Assembly: GCA_949825025.1 (NCBI GenBank)
Contig: OX463778.1
Location: 20,056,196 to 20,120,195, forward strand
Length of the DNA: 64,000 nt
Source: Siphlonurus alternatus
Lineage: Eukaryota > Arthropoda > Insecta > Ephemeroptera > Siphlonuridae
Direction: 5' to 3'
The translations under genes were made by a program, and so were the position numbers. Of this stretch, positions 42,724 through 54,711 are shown piece by piece (positions within the stretch are counted from its first letter, which is position 1; each line of letters opens with the position of its first letter). Below the pieces are notes generated by a model. The model ran no database searches and was not told where the DNA came from. It saw only the letters and a program-made list of their open reading frames with translations.

Positions 42724-44538
42724 TTAAAACAAATTATAAATTCCACAAGAAGAGAAAAAAAGGGTTTACATTCTTTCCTGTATGGTGTTTTCTTGTTTTG
42801 CATCATGCAATGCTTGACTCTCCCCTTACCCAGCATAATTATGTTTGTACCAGTTACAAGACCCCCCCCCCCCCCCCTCAAGAATACATTTGTCACTATA
42901 ATTTTAAATACATTTTTAAATTACAGTAATGCTATTTTACATAGACATAATAATTATGCAAAGTAAAAAAATTATGTATTATCATTTGAAATAATTGAGC
43001 ACTCCCCCCCCCCTTCCTTCTTTCTTCAAGAGTAATATGCTAATTATTGTAGTGTACGTGGTATTTCTTTGCAGCTCCAATGCAAAAGGTTGCTTTTTGC
43101 ATGTTCATTAATTATTTACAACCTTTTGTAGCTTGATGTTTGGAAAAATGTCCGTGGAAATAATTTCTGAAAATTTTTGAAGAGTACAGAATCAGGAAAA
43201 TGTTGTGGAAGTTTAGTTTATTGCTCTTCATGTGAAGTTAAAAGTGCACTGTTCTGTTGACTAAAATTTGAGAGTGGAGTGCGGGAACTTTTGAGCAAAG
43301 CTATACTAGATTGCTGTGCAAAGTAAATTTAATGTATGAAACACAGTACAAATTAACCAGAGTTGTGCATTATATAGTTTTTATGCAAGGTGCAATTAAA
43401 TTTAATTAATTAAAGCAAAGTTCATGATTTTTTATAAATCAGTTTAGATGAAGAATTCATTTTTTTTTTAAATGACATCATTTTGCAAAGCCCATGGCTT
43501 TGTCCCATATTTTTCGTTAAATATTGTAATATATTTATTTTGTACACAAAACATTCCATATTAACTTGTAGTTATTTTTATTTTATTTTTTTCACCATGT
43601 GATGCCTGTGTGTAAATAGGGATAGAAGACAAATATATTATTTTATAAATTTTAAAATTTGTTTGTATTTATTTCATTTTTTTTTATTACCTTATAAATT
43701 ATACATAATTATATGTTATAAAAGTCCACATCAGATACTGATGATTTCAGGATAGCTCTAAACATCAGTCATACATTTTACTTATAATTTGCAGTAAATT
43801 TAAATTAGTTGCAAATTTTAAATTTTAAGGTTTTTCTTCCATACCAAAAAAATGATTACTTGCATTGACAAGCTTGTAACATTGGCACATGTTATACAGT
43901 GCTCAGGTGGTTTAGTCAAAGCCTGATTGTTAAATTTACAAGTCTTCGTACAAGTATCTGTTATTTTAATTTAAAACAATAACAATTAAGTCTACATTCA
44001 GATTGCCTCTGGTCTGATGTCACGAGTGTCACTCTTTTCTCTTGCTGTTCTTGGAAGATTGTATTGCAGGAAGGAAGTGAAACTGATATCAGACCAACGG
44101 TTGACCTAATTAACATAGAATTGAAATACATAATATATTTCTTATTTTTAATGCCACACAACATAACCTATTGCTCAAAATAAATGCAAAATTTCATTTT
44201 TACCACAGGTAGGAATATAATATTTATAGCAATTAGTTGAGTATTTATTCATGGCAACTTACTCTTGCATTAAAATAAAAGTTTGATATAATGGTATACT
44301 ATCTACAAAGTATCTCTTAAAAATTAAATTAATATTTTGTATATTTTTGATAACCAGGATGATAGAAATTTCAGTTATCAGGATTAATGAAATGTGTCCT
44401 TTACACAAAATGTCAACATAAACAATAAATGATTTTTCATTTATACAAGATACAAGCTTACATTTTTTTTTTTTTTTTTTTTTTTTACATAGGTTTTACA
44501 AGAAACTAAATAACATTTACTACAAGTAAAAAATTATA

Positions 44539-44725
44539 CAGTAAAAACTCTTATTATTTTACGTAAAGTCAAGGAACCCAGGAAATTAGGTTTACCTTAT
44601 ATCAATGTTTTACTATACCAATTAAGCAAAGCTAATTATTTTTGACAAAACCACAATCTCCTGTACTCAAAATCAAGTTTTACCTAACAACAAGTTGCTT
44701 AATAATGAGTTTTTACTTTTTACTG
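44539..44725. mobile_element. Tigger/pogo-like MITE, copy 2
   Basis: CAGTAAAAACTC at the left and the diverged complement at the right, flanked by TA. The interior shares GTCAAGG-ACCCAGGAAATT and TTTACCTTATATCAA with the copy at 5920-6107. It is non-coding. Confidence 0.72.
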
Positions 44726-47700
44726 TATATAAATATTATTTTTGACAAATTTGAAGATGCTATCAATAAAAGAATTTATGCTCCATTCATGCAGTTAAAT
44801 GACATAAGCGAACTACAGGGATATTTCTACTAGACCTGGTGGAATATTATTGCTCACGACGACAAAACTTTTATGTCCTTGAATTTATGCTGATTGGTTG
44901 TTAAGTGAGAAAAGGGGGAGTTAAATAGCCTGAACTGAATTCATCAAAATGTTGTTGGGGAGCAATTCAAGTATCAGAAAAATCACTACTAACTTTTAAC
45001 TTTTTTTGATTTACTTTTAAATCACAAAATATATGTTACATTTAGTTATACTTAAATTTTATATAGAAGAGAAAAAGTGGGGGAAAGAAATGCAAATTGT
45101 TTACATCTTTTAAGACAGTTTAAAATTAGGCAATCAAAAAGAAAAAATTTGAACCAGGTACTTATTTCATAGTTTTATATTGTTCAAAAGTTAAAACTCA
45201 TAATAGGGCTTCATTTAAGTTTAAATTTTTTATTTGAGAGCCTGTGGACCAAAAGGGATTAAAGAACAATGCAGGTAAAGGCTATTTTCTTATCTCCTTT
45301 TCACTGATAATGACCGCCCCAATAGTGAATATAAATATGATACAAATACTATAGTCATGCAATTTGTTTAAATTTTTAGATGGTTCATAGATAAACAAAA
45401 GTGGTTTTTGGCCACATCATTATATCAAGAGAGACTCGGAAGAGGTCTCAATAAAAGTTTAATTATTTTTCAAGGCACTCTCTCCTGAATTTGCAGACAT
45501 GCAGGTAAGTGAGTGGAGTGCAAAAGATATGTTATAGATGGTGTCAAAATATATGAAGAGGTGTTAAGGTGTTATCACATGTGGCACCCCCACCCATTGC
45601 TCCTTTCATTATATATAGTGCTTCAAACTTACCCTTGTGGGATTGTGCTCCCACCCCTCCCTCTCTAGATTCGAGGCAAGCGCTTGATCTACCCTCAGTA
45701 GAGTAATTATAATTAAGGCATAGGAATGTTAGTATTGTCAGTGGTTATTATTCTATGGTTTATAAAAAAAGGTTATATATGCCAATTGGGGAATTTATAG
45801 CTGCTCTTGGCATAACTGAAAAATTAATAGTCCTTTAATTTTGACATTTTAACAACTTAATTAGGATTTCATCAAGCATTAAATTGTCGTGATACAGAGT
45901 TAAATATTCAAAGTGAACTGACAGATTTTGGCTAAATATACCAACTCATTTAACCACAGAGATAAGATACATACATAACATGACACCATATCCCTTACAG
46001 GGTAAGCCAGCAGCGCATTATTACCTCGGCCATTCAAATAAGATATTAATTTAGCCAAAATCTACCAAGCTGGACTTTGATTTCAACGCTACCACAACAA
46101 TATACATATATCAAGGTCTACAGTACTTTTACTCTGGTTTGCAATTTTGGTGCAATCGCTGATTTGGGATGTATTTCAATACCGTAACTTGATTTTGGCC
46201 AAATTGAGTTAAACCAATTATTATAGTTATATACATTATATTTGTATACATGTATCTATATATACATGCATTATTATAGGTGTGAGAAAAATGTTGTGTG
46301 ATTAAATATGGGAAGAAACTAAAAAATATTATTAAAGGTTGCATGGTCCATTCTGTTAATTATTATATTATGTAGTATATATGGAAGATTCACTTACTGG
46401 CATTGGCAAGATATATGTGTAATAATATTGTCTTAGAAATAAGATATACCAACTTCAATGAGTTAAAACAGGACATTTCAAATTGTTGATCGGTCAAATA
46501 TTTGCAAAGGACGTACATCATGGGAGCACCCCTTAAATTTCCATTGATAAAAAAAAAAATCATAAAATAAATGTGTAATTTTTTTTTTCTACCATGAATT
46601 TTAAAATTGAAACTCTATAACTAGGTGAAGTTAAGGGAGAATTTACTGAATTAAATAATTGAGAGTCGATCTGCCAATCAAACGGGGGAAAATGCCAAAT
46701 GTCGCAGGTAAAGGTTAGTTTCTTATCTCTTTTCACCATTTCCGTAGTGAAAACATGGCGTTTATAACCGTTTAATTGGTGGAATCTCAATTATATAACT
46801 AACAAATCTTTCCAAGAATTGAAATCCTCCAAGTTTAAATAAAAGCTCATCTGTGTTAATCAGTTTACCGTAATGTCCAATTTTTTTAAAAAAACAACCC
46901 CCCTTGTGAATGAACAAGTACAGATCCAAAGAGGAGACTACCCACCTCCGGTCTACCCCCCCCCCCTCTAATTTTGGTTTTAACAAGGACAATTAATATG
47001 GGAACCTTCTCCACTCTCTGGATTCTCAACTGTTTTTTTGTGAATGTACTAAATATAACAATACATTAAATTTATACCTGCAGAATAAGATAATTAAATT
47101 AATTGAATGAAAAAATAAAACAGAAATGATAAAAAAAAGTTGGAAATTCTATTTTGATTACCTAGCCAGGTCTTATATTTCGCAAACAACACCGAATTGA
47201 AGTTACAAGTACGTATTATGCACTAATTAGACTTGTTGCTTAATTAATGTAAGCTACATCTTTCATGGTCCTTACAAGGGACGACACACACACACAATGT
47301 AGATTAGCTAAATTTAATGTTGTGAACAAAACATAATATGAAAATTTACACTGCAGTATAATTATGTAACATACTGGTAACTATAACAAGTCTGATTTTA
47401 AATAATTTTCTTTTATCATGTTAAAACTAGACTTAAATGATCACAAAAATCTTTAAAATTAAGGTGAATATTTGCAATACACATAAATAAGTGCTGAATT
47501 TAATCTGTGTTCACACACACAACAAAAAAATTATGATAATAATGAAAAATGAAAAAAAAAAAAAAAAAAAGAAAAAAGAAAAAACAATAAAAAAAATTAG
47601 TCAATAAATATGAGCGTTACATATTTATCAAAGAGGTTCTTAAAAAAGGGGGACCAGTTTCATGCTTTATTGTGTAATCTCTTATAAGAGTAATAAATTC

Positions 47701-49292
47701 AACAAGTAGTATTAAACTATGGCGAGTTATTAAAAAAAAAAAAAGAAAAATACCCTGCCAGAATTCTTACTCTAATTATATTCACCAAGTGCTTAGTATT
47801 TTGCACTACATTTGAATCCCTGGAGCAAAGTTACGGTTTGGACTCACAAGATGAACATCCAACATCAACTGTATATATGTTTTTTGAATCTATGGTAATC
47901 CAGAACATTCAAAAAACAGAAATGAAAAATAATATTGGCTTGTAAGGGTAGGGCAGGTTGTCAGTGTACTAAGTTTTGAACTATGTGTACTATTTTATAC
48001 TACATCAAGGGATCCAAAAGACTGGTACATGAAGCTAGTTTCCTACTTTAAGTAAGCCCTCTCTATATAATTATATATACAGCATGTGTTGTATATGTAC
48101 ATTAAAATTGATTTTCAGTTCATATTTCCTGGAACTTTTATTATTTATATATACAACATAATCTTTCAGAAAATACAAATTATATATTTACGGCAACACA
48201 TTTTTCCCCCCCAAATTATTATATACTCAGTAAATATATTTTTATTATTTACCTTTTCTTTTCCTATTTTTTAACTTAAAGACACTGTTTCTATGTGCTT
48301 TGTTATTAGAGTTCAAATAAATCTTATTTAATTAAGTTTATATACTCAATAATCATACATTTAAATCCCCAAAGGTAGCCAGAAATGCATGATTTATAGC
48401 CTTCAAATAAACTTAATCAGTTTTGATACTTTCCATTTGATAGGGATGTTTTTTTCTTTGCTATAATTTATAGCTGGAGTAATTTTACAAAATAAAATGA
48501 TTCTACGTTCAATAATTATTCATTTCATTTTAGCACCCAGTTAATTAGAAGATCCCTACTCAAGCATTTTTCTGTTTTTTGTAGTGAGTATCAACAATTT
48601 AAGTAGAGTGATTGCATTTTTTTTCAAAAATTTATTTTCTACAAATTGTTTAACGTGCCCTACTGTATTAAGAAATGAAAACTGAAAAAAAAAAAAAAAA
48701 AATCTTAAATAGCCTCATCACAAAAAATTCTCAAAGTTGGTGTTTCGGAGGCCTTTAACATGCATCCTTCCTTCCGGGATAGAAAACAACTTTTGCTCAA
48801 ACTTCGTCAGAACTATGGAACAAATTAAAAAATACCTACGTAATCTATGGTAAATTTTTTAATAGGTTTTCAAATAAAATATTTTTTTTTTTACGGAGCC
48901 AAAAATTTAATTAAAATTTTTTATAAGGATTTTCATGGCAGGTTAAACTATTTTTAGAAAATAAAATCTTAAAAAAATAAATAAATTATTTAAAAAAATG
49001 CAATCACTCCCTCCACTTTAATTGTTTATTTTCTATTTTCAAATACTCAAAAAGTCTAATCCAGTTTATAAGCTTTTAATATTGATTAGGTTTCAAAACT
49101 AAAATGCTGATGCAAAGAGCTAAAACATTTGCTTTTTCCTCAGTTCACCCTGAAATTTAAAAAAAAAAATAAATAAATAAAAATCATAACTTGCCAATAA
49201 TTTTTGAGCAATGAATTATTTACATTTTGTATGTTATTTTTGTTTGCATAACCTCTCTGTGAATATCACAGAGTTACATAATAATTAATCTT

Positions 49293-49298
49293 TTTATT
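49293..49298 (-). terminator. AATAAA polyadenylation signal, NC2-alpha
   Basis: On the minus strand AATAAA lies about 213 bases downstream of the NC2-alpha stop codon. The call rests on consensus and position. Confidence 0.45.
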
Positions 49299-49510
49299 GG
49301 ACCTTTTCCCAGCAAGTTGTTAGAGAGAAAACTTATCTCCTTTTTTATAATGATATATTATTTTCAATCTTTAATAAAAAAAAAAAAAAAGAAAAGTATT
49401 AATTACTTCAAACTTTGGTAATTTCATGTTATTTTGACCATAATTAAGGATCACAGTTAACACTCAGTCACAACTTTACCAGGTAACTTGATGAGATGTC
49501 CTTGAAAACT

Positions 49511-52500
49511 TTAGGCATCATAGTCCTCATCCAGGTCTGTAGGAAAGGTGGCTGGGACTAAAGAAGGTTCAAGATCTGCCGCCATTGCTCTGCTCTTGGC
49601 AGCAGCGTCTGCAGAGAAATAGTGCAGTGGTGGTACCGGTAGTGCTAGGGGACCGGTGGCCAAGTTCAGAGGAACCTCCTGCATGGGGTCCACAAGCAGC
49701 GCATACCCACTGTAACAAAAACATTACAATGTTTTACATTTTGGTGTACATTTCTGGCTTGGAGGATAGAGTTTTTAAGTTCGGCTATCTTGTAATGTCG
49801 TTTCTCGTACTGAATAATGAGTTACCTCAATCAATCATAATGGCTATCTGCCATAACAGGTGAGTGGAATCATGAGCAGTAAATCGGTACAGCATAAAGC
49901 TCATTGTTGCCCTTAATATCTGATATCTCATTATTGCACTTGGTCGTGGTAGACAGATATATCATTATTCAGGACAAGAGACAATATGATATGAGGTGCT
50001 CAGTATCTGTTATACACTGAGAAGTAGCGTTATCATTGTGGGGTCTCGGAACTACAGAATATTTTTTTTTATGTTATAAAAATCAATTACATCAATTAAA
50101 CATTATTTTTTTTTTTTTTTGGTTTAGCAGCTATTTTTGTTGTAAGTTGCACAAAAGTTTAATTTTGCGAGCATTAAAAATTTTCATCTTGGCAGATTTT
50201 AGATGTTTATTTCTAATACAGTATGTATTTTATTTTATTTTAATTTGAATTTTTTTTTTAATTTTTTTTTTTTTACTTTTGTCTCCTTAAATGCAACACC
50301 TACAATAACTTACTTGGAGCAAGGCTGCTCTACTGTTAACGAGGGAATTCCAGGTTCAGACTCGTCCATAGATGACCCCAGGGCTCCTAGAGAAGACCCT
50401 GAAGGCCCTGGGGAGTCATCTGTGTCACCCACCAGGTCAGGTACAGTTTTCACAAACTCCTTCAGAAAGTCAAACCGACTTTCTGATAGAATGCACTGTT
50501 TCCTGGAAAAATAATGCATGATAGATAAAATATAATATCACACTACTATACACCTCGTTGTTTTGGAATATTTCCCACTTTATCACCGTGACCTGTGCTA
50601 TCTTATGGGGCATATATGGTGATTAACAAGGCGCTGCAAAGGGAAACTTTGCCGACTGTGTATATGATTCAGGAAGGAGATTGCAAGAAATTATGGTTAT
50701 CAGCTTTATTCACGGCTTGGGCAACTCTTTCAAGAATACCATCTATAGTTCTTACAATCAGAAATAGTACCCAACACAACAAGAAGCAATTTAGTTTACA
50801 GAAAACTAAAGGAGGGGAACATCTTCAACGTTTATATTTATACCAATTTATAAATAATAGATGCGATTCACGAAGCAGTTAGTCAGGTTTCTAACCACGT
50901 TTAACTAAGTGGTTTAACACGTAAAGCCAGGCATAGTTAAACGTGGTTTAAACTAAATGTGGTTAGGAACCTGGCTAACTGCTTTGTGAATCGCACCCAA
51001 TATGCCAAACGTATTATTGCATGTGGTTATACTGCGAGTGACAATATAAATTCACTCTTCAGCTTTTTCTTCAACATAAAATGTTGGCACTTGACTACTT
51101 GCTGGAATTATGGAATTATCAGAAGGCTTTTTTGTGGTGCTTTTTTTTTTTTTTTTTTTTTTTGGGGGGGGGTACAATAATAAGTTAAGCGTTATATATA
51201 AATGAATTAAAATATAAAAGTTGAAGCTATTCCCTCCTTTAAGTTGAGTATCTACTAGCATTTTTAAGTATTAATAAACCAACAGCATATTTTAAAGAAA
51301 TAACATACCGTAATTAATTAAGCTAAAAGAATAAAGATTGATACTTACATATGCGATGGAGTTAGTGTTTTTGCACTTCTTGCACTTGTTATTTCCATGG
51401 CTTTGGTAAGTAAAGATTCCACAAAAAGTTCAAGTGCTCTAGGTAAGTATTATTAAGGAAAATAGTTGGTTTTGAAATTATATTGAATAATTGCCCCCTC
51501 TCTTCCAAAACAACAGGATTCTTGCTTCACTAAATGAAACGACTTCCCCTTAAGAAGGAAAATCACTTCATTTTCTCTATGAGGAACTTCCACGAAGTGT
51601 CAATCAACAATCATAAAAAAGTACACCACTTGCTAGTGATGTGAATTTGCACAGAATATTTGTGATGAAGACATGTCACTGTCCAGAATGGTTTGGAAAC
51701 AGAAAAAGAAAACTCTTTAGCAATAAGAAAATTTGAAATTTCCAATTCGCTTTTGGCTGAGTTAAGCTATTTTGTTATCTCTTCCCGTTTTCTTTTAATT
51801 GGAGAATAAATTAGCAAAATATCAAACTTGGCCTACAACATACATGATATGTGCAGACGTGTGTAAAAATGCTTATACCCAAAGCTTAATTACATAAAGC
51901 AGAAATCTGTGATACTGGTAACAACGTTTTTGCCTTGGACATTGACAACCAAGGTAATAATGCTGCTGGCTTACCCCATAAGGAATTTGGCGTCATGTTA
52001 TTAATGAATGTTTTTGTTAGTGTGTCAGTAATGATGACTGCAGATAAAAAGCTTGCCATGTACAATATTGCTAGGCATTATGTAATATGAATATGATACA
52101 CCTAGATATGCATTAGAGGTTCAGGCATTGACAGAGTCTGCAACAGGCCCGAGCCTAGCTATTCTTCAAATTTTCAACGGTAATATATTGTATTTTTTAC
52201 TAAGGGAGAAGACAAAGAAGGGAAAAAAATAAGCAAAAATAATAATCCAAAACAACCTTGTTGTCAGTTTTATAATGGGTTGTAAAGCACTAAAATAAAA
52301 AGACACACATCAAGCATGTCACCCTTTAGCTAAACAAGTAAGTAAATTTTAATATTTGTCAAATTTGTGTGTGTAATTGAGAGCGTCAGCTTCAAGATCG
52401 TTTCTTTGAGCTTTCTGATAAGAAATTTTCTTATTACAACGCCTGAAAGGTAGACTTTTATCAGAAATTGCAAAGAGCCGGTTTTGAAGCTGACAGTCTG

Positions 52501-53689
52501 AATTATTATTAATTTTAAGAATGCTGAACCACCACTGGCCACGGGCCAACTGTGAAGCAGCTAGGTTTCACAAGCCCGGGCAGAGCGCAGCAGCTACCGG
52601 AACAAGTTGGGCCTCAAAATTCAACCCGTGCAGACCTCTACGCATAGTAATGTAGGCACACTTTCTGTAGAAACTGTTCAATCGCATACCTAATTTTCAA
52701 GTACTGTATGGTATACAATCATGTATTGTATGCATCAGTATAATATGCATACCAATTTATGTAATCATAAAATTACCAAAAGAGAAATTTTCTATATATA
52801 AGATTTAAGACAGCTCTAAAACCTTAAGAAAAATAATATTTTTTGCTATGAAGTACAGTAGTTTCAAATTCAAGGAGCTTTTACATAATTGAAAATTGCT
52901 ACGGAGTCCGTAGAAATGCTGTAAGCCTTTCACAAATTCTCGTTCGTCTGCGACAGCTGCGTCGGAAAATCAAGATGAGTTTGAATGTTCTATTGAGTGC
53001 CGGAGAACGCGCCGCAACAAATCGTGAGGTTCTACAACATATGTATAATAAAAAAACATTTGCTATGGCGTGTTGCGGCGTGTTTTCACAGCAATTTTCA
53101 ATTATATGAAAGCTCCTTTATACATACATGTCATATAAAGTCATATCATACATCTGTATTATAATAAGCATACATACTACTGTCAGTACATATGTATGCA
53201 TATATATACTGGTGCTATCTATGCATATCATGTGAATGCTTTGTTCAAGCTTCAAGCATATAAATATGCATATAATATCAAATGCAGTGTTTTTGAAAAG
53301 GATATAAATTATGACTGGAACAGCCTGAGCAACTTTTCCAACTTCTTCATCAGTTTGCATTATCTTCTTGATACGCCCCTGCAGAAGAAAAAGAATTTTT
53401 AGAATATGTCAGAATGTCACACTGCTTTACTGTGCTTATTTACGTAAAAATAAATTGGGTAAGAATTTAAAAATTGAAATGAACATGCCCATGGACTTCA
53501 TAACCAAGGGTAATTTAAATTAAATAATCAAAGTTCGTATTTGATATGACCGAAGACCTAGTTCACCTAGTTTCAAGAAAAAATTACATACAAAACAAGA
53601 TACAGAGGGCATCGAAACGAGGGCATTAGTAGCTTTAAAATACTTACAGGAGGAAACCGAGAATTATATTTCTTCTTTTTACTTGGCAT
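49511..53689 (-). CDS. DRAP1: NC2-alpha / DRAP1, TBP-binding corepressor subunit, complete, five exons
   Basis: Exons: 53689-53648, 53378-53306, 51442-51349, 50502-50314, 49709-49511 (TAA). They join to 597 nt (198 aa) in frame. The N-terminus MPSKKKKYNSRFPPGRIKKI starts the histone fold, which continues through MQTDEEVGKVAQAVPVIISR, ALELFVESLLTKAMEITSAR and SAKTLTPSHMKQCILSESRF to DFLKEFVKTVPDL. The acidic, serine/proline-rich C-terminus ends DLDEDYDA. Family knowledge: NC2-alpha pairs with Dr1 (NC2-beta) through the histone fold and clamps TBP on promoter DNA, blocking TFIIA and TFIIB. Length is close to the human protein (about 205). The second intron is an AT-AC (U12-type) intron, and assuming GT-AG there would break the frame. 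Very high confidence in identity. Confidence 0.96.
50861..50998. mobile_element. Short foldback MITE with ATTCACAAAGC-type ends
   Basis: ATGCGATTCACGAAGCAGTT at the left pairs with AACTGCTTTGTGAATCGCA at the right. The arms share AACCACGTTTA and its complement. Ends resemble the element at 30461-30618. It lies in the third NC2-alpha intron. Confidence 0.75.
52375..52500. repeat. Imperfect hairpin in the NC2-alpha AT-AC intron
   Basis: CGTCAGCTTCAAGATCG and TTTGAGCTTTCTGATAA pair with a downstream arm containing TTATCAGAAATTGCAAAGAG and TTTTGAAGCTGAC. It is probably another worn MITE. Confidence 0.5.
52872..53118. mobile_element. Inverted-repeat element in the NC2-alpha AT-AC intron
   Basis: AAGGAGCTTTTACATAATTG at the left and its diverged complement (ATATGAAAGCTCCTT) at the right give a terminal repeat of nearly 30 bases. 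The interior is related to the element at 35446-35743. It is non-coding. Confidence 0.75.
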
Positions 53690-54711
53690 TTTGTAATGAG
53701 CACAAGGAATCTGCTATAAATATGGACAAAATTGGGAAATAAGAATAACCGACGTGTGAATGTGATGATTCCCCCAACAGCTGTGAATGCGATGCAGCGT
53801 TATTTACTTGTTTTTTCCTTGTTTTTGGCGGTAAATTATGCTTGCCGCTTAAAATTTAAAGACTCGTAGCCGCCCCAGGGTTATTCTCCTATTGTTATCG
53901 GGTATACGCGCATCAGATAAAGTGGACATTTTCATTGTTGGGGATACGTAACTATTATAACTATTATAGGAGAATACGGGCCTTTCACCATACGTCACAA
54001 AACAATATGACGTCATAATTGTGTAGGCAAAACATTGTCAGCGGCATAGCAAATACGTGTTAAAGTTGGTCTCGAAATTAATTTCTCCTGACGATTCGTA
54101 TCATTTCTCGTAGAAATTTCTTTCATAAATGGTGACAAGAAAAACCAATGCTAGTGAAAAAAAATATTTGGCGACCAAAACTGTTATGAGAAAAGAGGTG
54201 TTGTGAGTTATGTTAACACGCACAGCATGGGGTTTTTGAGTTTTCTGCCTACATCCCGAAGCTCTTCGGGCGGCTTCGGGCATCCCCGTGCTACCCAAAA
54301 TGTAAACATGAAATTCCTGTATAGCCCTGAGCCGCCCTAGCTTATATTTTATACGCGCAGTTCATATAAATATATATAATATAATATATGCATATTATAT
54401 GTTATACTTATTTTAACATTTTTGAGAATATAATATATGTATATTATAATGTAGAATATATAAGGTCAAAATTAGTCATGCACTGAAGCATTAAAATTTA
54501 AAGGCATCAAATCGATAAAATTGATTTTTAAATTTCATCTCTCGTCTTGCTATAATTTGAAAATAATTATTATATATTAATTATAATTTATATAATATTA
54601 TTGATATTATAATAATTATACCTTTTACTTGTTTATTAATTTATGTAGTTATTATATAGTTGATAGAACTTTTTCCTCCACTTCGTTAATTGCTTTTAAT
54701 AAAAGCGATAT
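53690..54711. other. NC2-alpha upstream region
   Basis: No coding exon was found. The first 200 bases upstream of the start codon are the likely promoter zone and are less AT-rich. A partial inverted repeat with TATTCTCCTAT ends lies at about 53890-53983. From 54360 on the DNA is TA-rich. Confidence 0.4.

Larger units (their letters stand above)
42724..49500. other. AT-rich intergenic DNA between Lines and NC2-alpha
   Basis: Apart from the Tigger-like MITE at 44539 I see no gene or structured element. There are poly-C runs (about 42861, 43005, 46957), poly-T/poly-A runs (about 44465, 47553, 48685) and small random open frames without family resemblance. The right end is the NC2-alpha 3' UTR. 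Confidence 0.55.
51443..53305 (-). other. U12-type AT-AC intron of NC2-alpha
   Basis: The donor reads ATATCCTTTT at 53305-53296 and the intron ends TTAC at 51446-51443. TTCCTTAAT (51460-51452) is a near-consensus U12 branch site about ten bases from the acceptor. Joining T to CT restores the serine of the conserved VIISR motif, and no GT-AG choice does so. The intron also carries the foldback at 52872-53118. Confidence 0.9.

Noticed and set aside
51443..53305. GT-AG alternatives for the second NC2-alpha intron (GTCATA donor; CTAG acceptor at 51439)
   Set aside because: They delete or shift the conserved VIISR residues, whereas AT-AC ends restore them exactly.
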